Origin: JBGTCY01 sp041748615 | Lineage (GTDB): Bacteria; Bacteroidota; Bacteroidia; Chitinophagales; CAIOSU01 | DNA: 20,825 nt | Direction of reading: 5' to 3' | NCBI GenBank assembly: GCA_041748615.1 | Contig: JBGTCY010000109.1 | Location: 1-20,825, forward strand | Shown here: positions 1-7,300 of the stretch, piece by piece | Numbering within the stretch: the stretch's first letter is position 1 | Layout: each line of letters opens with the position of its first letter | Program-made: the position numbers and the translations under genes | Notes under the pieces: generated by a model | Told to the model about the DNA's origin: nothing | The model's input: only the letters and a program-made list of their open reading frames with translations | The model's database searches: none

Positions 1-113
1 AAACAAGATTTGAACTGTATGACGAAGCAACAAATATGCAGTTAAACGGAGAGTTGCAGTTTGTTGACAAGTGGTCAAAACAAATTAACGACCGCCTGAA
101 AAACAAAAAGTAA
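1..113 (+). CDS. C-terminal fragment of an unidentified protein
   Basis: An open frame enters from the left edge (codons in phase with position 3) and ends at the TAA at 111-113, giving about 36 visible residues that end in DRLKNKK. The tail is charged and probably helical, with one WSKQIND segment. I do not recognise the family and cannot assign a function. That this is a real gene end is supported by the strong intrinsic terminator that begins seven bases after the stop codon. The start and most of the protein lie outside the window. Confidence 0.6.
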   Translation, partial: TRFELYDEATNMQLNGELQFVDKWSKQINDRLKNKK

Positions 114-119
114 CAGAGA

Positions 120-157
120 CAAGCCCTATGGACAAACCATAGGGCTTGTTTTTTTTT
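120..157 (+). terminator. Intrinsic terminator
   Basis: A perfect 12-bp stem (120-131 with 137-148, arm CAAGCCCTATGG) encloses a 5-base loop and is followed directly by nine T residues (149-157). It lies just after the stop codon of the leftmost gene and should end that transcript, separating it from the CNNM/CBS gene. Confidence 0.93.
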
Positions 158-342
158 GCCGAAACAAGTTTGGTTTCCGAACAATTGAAGGGCAGAAAGT
201 TTGGCATTAACCAAGAGAACGTCTCTTTTCTTCGGAATCTCAACTATCTTGGTATATTCAACTGATAAAAAAACCAACATATAAATTCACCACAGCGCAA
301 ACACACAAACAATGTGAGGGATGCTGAATAAACTTTTTGAAG

Positions 343-1320
343 ATGACCATTTTTCTGATTAGCTCATTAGTAGCCGTCATTGTTTCTTTTTTCTGCTCAT
401 TGACAGAAGCAGCGCTTTTAAGTTTAAATAGCGTGAAAATCGAAACAGACAAACAAAAAGGTTTCAAGTATGCTGTTATACTTGACAAACTAAAGGGAAA
501 TATTAACAGACCGATTGCAGCGATATTGATTTTAAATACCGTTGCTCATACAGGAGGAGCCACCATTGCAGGAAGTGCATTTGATGAAATCTATGGAGAT
601 GAATGGATATGGGTATTTTCGGTTGTTTTTACGATTGTGATTCTGTTCGGAACTGAAATTCTTCCAAAGGTCATTGGAGTTTCATACTCAGCGCAATTAG
701 CCAAATACATAGCCCTCCCTTTAGATATCATGATTAAGGCGCTTTATCCGATTATTTATTTAACTGAATTATTTAATAAACTAATCATCAGGAAAAAAGA
801 AAATTCTGCTAAATATTCTCTGGAAGACATTCAGACAATCGCCAAAGTTGCTCAAGTAGAGAATATTATCAATAAGGAACAGGAGGATATCATCACTAAG
901 ACTTCAAAACTGAAAAGCAGAAAAATTGAAGAAATAATGCTACCGATTTCAGAGGTAATTTATTTCCCTGAGACGATTGATGTGGATGATTATTTCGAAT
1001 TATCTGAAAAACATTTACATACAAGATATCCTATCAGCAAGTCGAATTCACCTCAGGAGATATATGGTTATCTGAATTTTAAAGAAATCGCTTTAAAGCA
1101 GGACAATATTTCTGCTGACAACTTACAAAAATTCATCAGGCCGATTCTGTTTGTAATGAATACTCAAAGTATTATTCAAGTGCTGAAAGATTTAAATATA
1201 AAGAAATATCATTTGGCAATTGTAAAAAATGAAATGGGAAAATTCATGGGAATGGTGACTCTGGAGGATATTGTAGAAGAAATTGTAGGGGAAATTTCAG
1301 ACGAGTTTGATAGTGAATGA
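343..1320 (+). CDS. CNNM (DUF21) transmembrane protein with CBS pair, CorC/HlyC-like
   Basis: This is a 325-residue integral membrane protein of the CNNM/CorC/HlyC family, whose members are linked to magnesium or cobalt transport across the cytoplasmic membrane. Residues 1 to about 150 form the DUF21/CNNM region: a first membrane helix leads into LTEAALLSLN, followed by hydrophobic segments holding NTVAHTGGATIAG and GTEILPKVIG, both family-typical. A CBS pair follows at about 185-245 (ending near IYGYLNFKEIAL) and 255-315 (ending MGMVTLEDIVEEIVGE). The protein stops right after the second CBS domain, so the CorC_HlyC domain found at the C-terminus of many relatives, including Bacteroidota GldE, is missing. 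I chose the ATG at 343. A TTG two codons upstream is in frame but less likely. It faces the aminopeptidase gene convergently. Membrane topology and substrate are inferred from the family. Confidence 0.85.
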   Translation: MTIFLISSLVAVIVSFFCSLTEAALLSLNSVKIETDKQKGFKYAVILDKLKGNINRPIAAILILNTVAHTGGATIAGSAFDEIYGDEWIWVFSVVFTIVILFGTEILPKVIGVSYSAQLAKYIALPLDIMIKALYPIIYLTELFNKLIIRKKENSAKYSLEDIQTIAKVAQVENIINKEQEDIITKTSKLKSRKIEEIMLPISEVIYFPETIDVDDYFELSEKHLHTRYPISKSNSPQEIYGYLNFKEIALKQDNISADNLQKFIRPILFVMNTQSIIQVLKDLNIKKYHLAIVKNEMGKFMGMVTLEDIVEEIVGEISDEFDSE

Positions 1321-1392
1321 CGGAGTAACTCTCGTTGCGGGTGAAAAGGGTTGGAAAAAAGTAAATGAAAACGCTACCAAACAGCGCCCGTT

Positions 1393-1439
1393 CATTCAAG
1401 TCTTCGAGCGTTTGCTTGAGTACAAGCAAGACTTGGATG
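1393..1439. repeat. Nested inverted repeat (hairpin)
   Basis: The outer arms 1393-1404 and 1428-1439 pair over 12 positions with one wobble (CATTCAAGTCTT against AAGACTTGGATG). Inside, TGCTTG at 1413-1418 pairs with CAAGCA at 1423-1428 around the loop AGTA, sharing its last base with the outer arm. It lies between convergent genes. Function is unknown. Confidence 0.6.
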
Positions 1440-1566
1440 CAGTGAGATGCAGCAACTCTTTCGACTTGCCGTGCACATAAGGGGTTGTCAATAAACACAA
1501 GGTATTCCCCAAACAAATCCGGCAATACCAAAACTTTAAACATCAAACATTACACCACCCCCCGAC

Positions 1567-1607
1567 CTCGCACAAGCAGGCTCACGCTGCCTCAATGCTT
1601 GCGCGAG
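1567..1607. repeat. Inverted repeat (hairpin)
   Basis: CTCGCACAAGCA at 1567-1578 pairs with TGCTTGCGCGAG at 1596-1607, 11 of 12 positions. GGC at 1579-1581 and GCC at 1589-1591 can extend the stem inwards. No T-tract follows on either strand, so terminator function is not supported by the sequence. Confidence 0.6.
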
Positions 1608-1742
1608 CACTGTGGGCTGTAGGCAGTGGACTGTGGGCTATAAAGAGGAGAGTACATTTCCAAAGGGATGCCGGAAAAAGTCCTGCAATATCGAAACTTT
1701 AAACATTAGACTTTAGACATTAAACTACAGCCCCCGCTGGAG

Positions 1743-4217
1743 CTAAAACAAATCACTCACCATCCCCACCTGCCACGGCTCAAATTCATTTTTCGAAAAA
1801 TAATCTTCCACCATTTTTTTATAGAGCGACTGCTGCATGAAGTGGCGCAGCAATGATTTGGCGGGTACTGCCAGTCTGCGGTTGGGATTGAAGCAGGCGT
1901 CAAACAAATGAGCTATCAGGATATTATCTAAATGATTGAGGCGTTTCAGCGCGTCCATCGCGTTGGCGCGCGTGCGAAATTCGTATGCGGGTCCGGCAAG
2001 CTCAACAATTTCCGGCACCACATTGTTGCGGGCAATACCACTCTTGATTTCGAGCCAGCGGATTTTCACGCTGTAGCCGTTGCCAATGACATTTTCCGTA
2101 ACTCCGAGAAACAAATCCGTTTTTTCAGGAAACAATTCACACAATTTTGAAAGGGTGGTTTCAATCACATTGTAGGAGGAATCGCGGAGTAGCTTTTGAT
2201 AGTCGGGCAGCAATTCTTCCGGGATGTCATGAATATGCTGCACAGCGGCTTCCCGCACACGCGAGTGTTTGTCGGATAGCATTTTTTTAATCACGGCAGG
2301 CTCTAAACCGGCAGCGCGGGAGAGCAGTTGTTTCACCACCTCCACACGGTTGGCGAAAAAAGGTTCATGGTCTAACGCGCGCAGCAGGAAATCTTTTTTC
2401 CTTTCAAACGGATGGGCGCTCAACGCCAGAAACGCGTCATGACGGTCAATCATGTTTTTCGCTTTTTCAGCCTGTGCCAGCAGCATGTCCGCGTTCTTCG
2501 GAAAGTTGACGGTTTTGATGATTTCGAAATTCGGGTCGAATAAAACGTAATCCACTTTTTTGCCGGCTGCGTTGGGGATGTCCACCGTTTGCGTTTGCTC
2601 GCTGAACCATTCCTGTTTCCGGTCGCTCGTGCCGTCCGCGTAATGCACTTCAAGCCAAACCGGCATTTTAAACAATCCCGTCAACTGGTTGACTTCCTGC
2701 GTTTGCCGCACGGTGAAGCGGGTGAACTTGTTGCCTTGCGCGTCCGAAAGTTCTTCATGGCGCACGTCATAAACAGGCTCGCCTCCGCGATAGAGCCACT
2801 GCTCGAAAAACCAGTCAAGGTTTACCCCCGATGATTCAAGAAAAGCGATGTAGAAATCATGCGTGTCCACATTTTGATAAGCGTGTTTTTTGAGATAGTG
2901 CGTTTGCGCGCGGTTATATTGTTCAACACCCAAAACAGATTTCAGCATATCCAACACCAATGAACCTTTCGGATACACACGCTCGGAACCCGCGCTGTTA
3001 TGCACGATTGGGTGGTTGTCACGCTTTGCCGCCCGCCACACGCTTTCCATTTCTCTTCTGCGGTTCCATTGATAATAGTCTTCGCCATACACCGTGCGCT
3101 CAAAATGTTTTTGATAATGCGTGGCGAAACTTTCCTGTAGCCAGGTGCCTTCACCGGCTCGGGCGGTCACATAATTTCCAAACCACTGATGCGCGAGTTC
3201 ATGCGCGTTGGTGCCGACATAATTACGGTCGAGAAAAGCGTTTTTGTCAATGAAATAAAAATCACCGAACACGGTGGCGGTCGTGTTTTCCATCGCGCCA
3301 TACATAAAATCCTGCACCGGGATTTGTGCATATTTTTTCCCCCACGGATAAGGCACGCCAAATTCTTTTTCCATCCAGTCCATCATTTCCACCGAGTAGC
3401 GATAAGTCGGTTCCACGCGCTCGGGAAATTCGGGATAATACCATTTGTCTAACGTGATGCCGCTTTTGGTTTTGTAGGTTTTCACGTCATATTTCCCGAT
3501 GCCCAGCATGATGAGATAGGGTGGATGTGGTTGCTCCATTTTATAATGCCAGAGTTTGTTGTTGCCGCTTAATTTTTTTTCTTCAACCAAGACGCCATTT
3601 GAAAGCACGCGATAATCCTGGTGGAATGTCACTTTCAACTCGGTGGTCATCTTGTCATTCATATCATCAAAACACGGAATCCAATAGCGGTTGTCCGTGC
3701 CCTGTCCTTGTGTCCAGATTTGTTTGCGGGAGGCATAGGGGTCCGGGCTTCCTCTTTTTTCAGGCACATTCCACCCGATGAAATAAATGCCTTTGCGCGG
3801 AGTGGCTTCATACTCGATGGTGAGCGTATGTTTGGTATTCCAGGTGAGCGCTTGGGCGGGGCGAATGGTCACACCGTCTTGATTGGTCGTGAACTCAACC
3901 TTTTTTTTGTCCAATTGCGCGCTCAGAATTTTAATGCCGGGCGCGTCAAAAAAGAGCGTGTCGGTGATTTTTTGCAGCGGAATAAAGGTTTGAGTCACTT
4001 TTCCCTTCACTAATCCTTGCTCCGGCTCAAAGGACACTTCGAGCAGTAAATGTTCCGTGTTAAAATTGCCGGGACGTGCGCCTGCCTTGGGGTCATCGAG
4101 ATAAACGCGGGTTTTCGGCTGACTGAACCCGCTGAAACAAATGACGCTGAAAAAAAAGAAAAAAAAGATTTTTTTGGAAAAAGTGTTGGATTTAAAGAAC
4201 ATTTCCGTATTTTTCAT
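1743..4217 (-). CDS. Secreted M1 family zinc aminopeptidase with HEAT-like C-terminus
   Basis: This is an 824-residue exported M1 metallopeptidase that should remove N-terminal amino acids from peptides outside the cytoplasm. A signal peptide with a core of six consecutive Phe ends near FSGFSQ (about residue 32). An N-terminal beta domain is followed by the exopeptidase motif GAMEN at 307-311 and the zinc site HELAH at 339-343. After exactly 18 residues comes the third zinc ligand E362 (LQESF), matching the M1 pattern HExxH-x18-E. VYPKG supplies the likely transition-state tyrosine. From about residue 590 to the end the chain is helical and HEAT-like. There is no T9SS C-terminal domain, so a periplasmic or lipid-free exported location is inferred. 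An ATG five codons downstream (4200-4202) is an alternative start. It is divergent from the PKD-protein gene. The signal-peptide region contains long homopolymers. Confidence 0.93.
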   Translation of the reverse strand: MKNTEMFFKSNTFSKKIFFFFFFSVICFSGFSQPKTRVYLDDPKAGARPGNFNTEHLLLEVSFEPEQGLVKGKVTQTFIPLQKITDTLFFDAPGIKILSAQLDKKKVEFTTNQDGVTIRPAQALTWNTKHTLTIEYEATPRKGIYFIGWNVPEKRGSPDPYASRKQIWTQGQGTDNRYWIPCFDDMNDKMTTELKVTFHQDYRVLSNGVLVEEKKLSGNNKLWHYKMEQPHPPYLIMLGIGKYDVKTYKTKSGITLDKWYYPEFPERVEPTYRYSVEMMDWMEKEFGVPYPWGKKYAQIPVQDFMYGAMENTTATVFGDFYFIDKNAFLDRNYVGTNAHELAHQWFGNYVTARAGEGTWLQESFATHYQKHFERTVYGEDYYQWNRRREMESVWRAAKRDNHPIVHNSAGSERVYPKGSLVLDMLKSVLGVEQYNRAQTHYLKKHAYQNVDTHDFYIAFLESSGVNLDWFFEQWLYRGGEPVYDVRHEELSDAQGNKFTRFTVRQTQEVNQLTGLFKMPVWLEVHYADGTSDRKQEWFSEQTQTVDIPNAAGKKVDYVLFDPNFEIIKTVNFPKNADMLLAQAEKAKNMIDRHDAFLALSAHPFERKKDFLLRALDHEPFFANRVEVVKQLLSRAAGLEPAVIKKMLSDKHSRVREAAVQHIHDIPEELLPDYQKLLRDSSYNVIETTLSKLCELFPEKTDLFLGVTENVIGNGYSVKIRWLEIKSGIARNNVVPEIVELAGPAYEFRTRANAMDALKRLNHLDNILIAHLFDACFNPNRRLAVPAKSLLRHFMQQSLYKKMVEDYFSKNEFEPWQVGMVSDLF

Positions 4218-4218
4218 G

Positions 4219-4226
4219 CAAAATTA
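4219..4226 (-). promoter_or_regulatory. Possible -7 element (TAnnTTTG) of the aminopeptidase gene
   Basis: On the minus strand TAATTTTG matches the Bacteroidota -7 consensus TAnnTTTG, one base before the annotated ATG. If used, transcription would begin just inside the annotated frame and translation would start at the second ATG (Met6, 4200-4202). No clear -33 TTTG is visible and the region is AT-rich, so this could be chance. Confidence 0.3.
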
Positions 4227-4259
4227 TTTAATTATTTAATTGTCCAGATTTAAATAAAA

Positions 4260-4283
4260 ATGTTTCCGCTTTGTTGGAAACAT
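4260..4283. repeat. Inverted repeat between divergent genes
   Basis: ATGTTTCC (4260-4267) and GGAAACAT (4276-4283) form a perfect 8-bp inverted repeat with an 8-base spacer, inside the 129-base region between the divergent aminopeptidase and PKD-protein starts. It could be an operator or a hairpin. No protein partner can be named. Confidence 0.4.
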
Positions 4284-4308
4284 CCTCTGAATTTCGGGTA
4301 TTAATTTA

Positions 4309-4316
4309 TAGATTTG
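4309..4316 (+). promoter_or_regulatory. Putative -7 element (TAnnTTTG) of the PKD-protein operon
   Basis: TAGATTTG is an exact match to the Bacteroidota -7 consensus and lies 30 bases before the ATG at 4347, a plausible leader length. A convincing -33 TTTG at the usual spacing is not seen. Confidence 0.5.
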
Positions 4317-4346
4317 ACCGCAATTTAATCGCTAAAAGTAGTGTTT

Positions 4347-7300
4347 ATGAAATTTTCATTTAAATTCTTCATGGTATTTGTAGGTGTTTTTCTTGTTGGA
4401 AAGCAGGAAATGAAAGCGCAGTTGACGGGCTGGAACTACGCATCGGTGATTGAAATATCAGAGTTGCAAGGCGCTGATTTTAATGATTACCAGGTTCCGG
4501 TTGAAATCAATACAGCCGCGCTGATAGCCGCGGGTCAGATGAAGGTTGACGGCTCGGACATGCGCTTCGCCACAGATTGTGAAGGCGTCAATCTCATTGA
4601 CTATTTCATTGAGTCAGGCATCAATACCACATCAACAAAGGTTTGGTTACGTGTTCCCGAATTAAGAGCATACACCGTCACGAAAATTTATTTTTTCACC
4701 GGAAATGTTGCTGCTTCCGCGGCTTCCGACCAAAGCGGTACCTTCCCGGGTTTCACTACCATCAACCTTGCGACTACGATTGCGAGCAACACTTATGATT
4801 ATTTATTGATTGACGCAGCAGGAGTTGCCAGCCTGTTGAATTTTCCTTCACCGCAAGTCATCACGATTACTGCGAACAAAATCAGAATTGTCGGTTCCAT
4901 CAATGGATTAGGCAGGGGAGAAGATTCTGGTGCAACCGGCAGCGGCACGACCAGTCTCGCTAACGGAATTGGCGCGGGTGGCGCTGGATATGGCGGCAAT
5001 GGTGGCGATGGCGGTGGAGCGCCCGGCTCTGGCGGCAATGCTTTTAATCCGGTTCCTAACGGGATTGAATTAGGTTCAGGCGGTGGCGATGGCATTAATC
5101 TTCCGGGAGGATTGGGTGGTGGCGCGCTCATCCTGAACGCGCTGGATATTGAAATTTCAGGCTCCATCAATCTGAATGGTGAAAACGGACAAACAGATAA
5201 TGTTGAGTCGCAGGGAACAGGCGGTGGTTCGGGCGGTGGTTTGTTAATCAATGGCAGAACAGTCAACATCACCGGCAGTATATCCGCTGAGGGCGGTGAC
5301 GGTGGCGGAAATGGCGCTGACGCGGGATTTGGCGGTGGCGGTGGTGGTTCTGGCGGCAGAGTGAAAATCTTTTATAATAATGAAGCGAACATCTCCGGCA
5401 GTATTTCAGTGACGGGTGGCAATGGCGGTCCGAGCGGAGGAGCCAATGCGGGCGCAAATGGCGGCATTGGTGTTGTTACTTCTCAAAAAGTGAATGAAGT
5501 TTTGGACATTACCGTGAATCCGTTGATTCAAAGACATTCACCGGTAGTGAATGGTCCGGTGACGGCTTGTATCACGACCACACAAACTTATACTGCGAAT
5601 GTGATTCCCGGAAACACTTACCTGTGGACAGTTACCGGAGGCACGGTCAGCAGCGGACAAAACACCAGCCAAATCTCGGTTGACTGGACGACTGCCGGAA
5701 GCAATGTTGTTACATTAGTGACTACCAACCTCTTTCTCGGATGTTCCGATACTGTTGATTACGCGGTGGCTGTCAGTAATGTGTTGCCGACTCCGGCATT
5801 CACCATCGGTGCGTCTTGTGAAGGCGTGTTCACGCAATTCACGAATACATCAACCATTGCATCAGGTTCTATTGTCACTTACAACTGGAGTTTCGGTGAT
5901 GGAAATATTTCCACAACACAAGACCCTTCACACACTTATTTAACATCAGGCAATTATACGGTCACGTTGGAAGCGTCTTCTGATTTAGGATGTACAGCTT
6001 CCATTACCGATGTTGTCGCGGTGGATGATTTTCCGGATGCAAGTTTTATCGCCAATACTGTTTGCAGAGGACAAGATACGGATTTGGACGCGACACCCGG
6101 TGCCGCTTCTTACGCATGGGATTTGGGTGACGGCTCAACAGCTACGGGATTGAATGTTCAACATGTTTATCCCTCAGCCGGAAATTTCACGGTGAAACTG
6201 GATGTTACTTCTGCTGCCGGATGTGTCAGTTCGTCTCAGCAAATTGTTACGGTAACGCCCGCACCCGTTCCGAATTTTGAATTCGCCAGCGCTTGCCCGG
6301 GTGATGATGTGACATTCACCAATACTTCATCCATTTCCAGCGGAACCATCACAAGCTATGCTTGGGATTTTGGCGACCTTGCTGGAACATCCAATGTCAC
6401 CAACCCTGATTATGCTTTTGCCGCAGCGGGAAGTTATACGGTACAATTAGTGGCGGTGTCAGATTTGGGTTGCGCGGATTCCACTACCAAAAATGTGACT
6501 GTATTTTATGAACCTATCGTCAGCTTTGTAGTTGATTCAGTGTGTGACGGAGAGGCGGTGAATTTTGTCAATAATTCAACCATTACTTCCGGTGTCATTT
6601 TTTACACCTGGGATTTTGGCGATGGCTCACCGGTTTCAGGAATATCAAATCCATCACATGTTTACACTGCAAGTGGTATTTACACGGTGACGCTGACCTT
6701 AACATCCGACAAAGGCTGTACCGCTTCCGGCAGCGAAACGGTGGTGGTTAATCCAAACGCCACCGCGCTTTTCACGGCATCCGATGCCTGTCTTGGTCAG
6801 GATATTACTTTCACCAATACCTCCAGCGGACCTATCACAACTCAATCATGGAATTTTGGGGACACCAACACTTCAAATGCAGTTTCACCGGATCATTCAT
6901 ACAGCGCGGCAGGCGCATACACGGTGACATTGACGGTTTCTACCGCTGATGGCTGTTCAAGTCAGTATCAACAAGTCGTGAACGCGTTTCCACAACCGGT
7001 TGCTACATTCAGCGCTCCAAATGTTTGCCGTGGTCGCTCCACGCAGTTTGTCAATACATCCGGCATCAGCAGCGGCAATCTCAGTTACGCATGGGATTTT
7101 GACGATGGCGGCAGCAGCACGCTTCAAAGTCCGTTGCATGTTTATGCAGCGACTGGAAATTATGATGTGACCTTGATTGTCACCTCTGACAATAATTGCG
7201 CGGATACGGTTACCAATGTGGTAAGAGTGCTGATTCAGCCGATTGCCAATTTTACCATTCTGCCGGTATGTGCCGGTGGAGTTACTTCAATCTTAGATAA

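Larger units (their letters stand above)
1321..1742. other. Convergent intergenic region with hairpins and short direct repeats, no gene seen
   Basis: No credible coding frame is visible in these 422 bases. Two strong inverted repeats stand out: 1393-1404 with 1428-1439 (12-bp arms, one G-T wobble, with an inner 6-bp stem TGCTTG/CAAGCA), and 1567-1578 with 1596-1607 (12-bp arms, one mismatch). There are two imperfect copies of a 24-base unit (1522-1545 and 1685-1708, three differences) and two copies of ACTGTGGGCT (1609-1618 and 1630-1639). Neither hairpin has a T-run, so neither is an obvious intrinsic terminator. It may be decayed repeat-element DNA or a structured RNA. Confidence 0.6.

Noticed and set aside
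1244..1546. Minus-strand open frame of 100 codons overlapping the end of the CNNM/CBS gene
   Set aside because: Its 5' part covers intergenic hairpin and repeat DNA and its 3' part is antisense to the conserved CBS domain. The translation shows no recognisable motif or signal peptide.
4799..5272. Minus-strand proline-rich open frame of 157 codons
   Set aside because: It is the antisense of the glycine-rich coding repeat (glycine codons read backwards as proline). The plus-strand gene is clearly real.
4900..5480. Glycine-rich region as a CRISPR array or non-coding repeat
   Set aside because: The repeats are irregular, in frame, and lie within one continuous coding sequence. There are no evenly spaced identical repeats with unique spacers.
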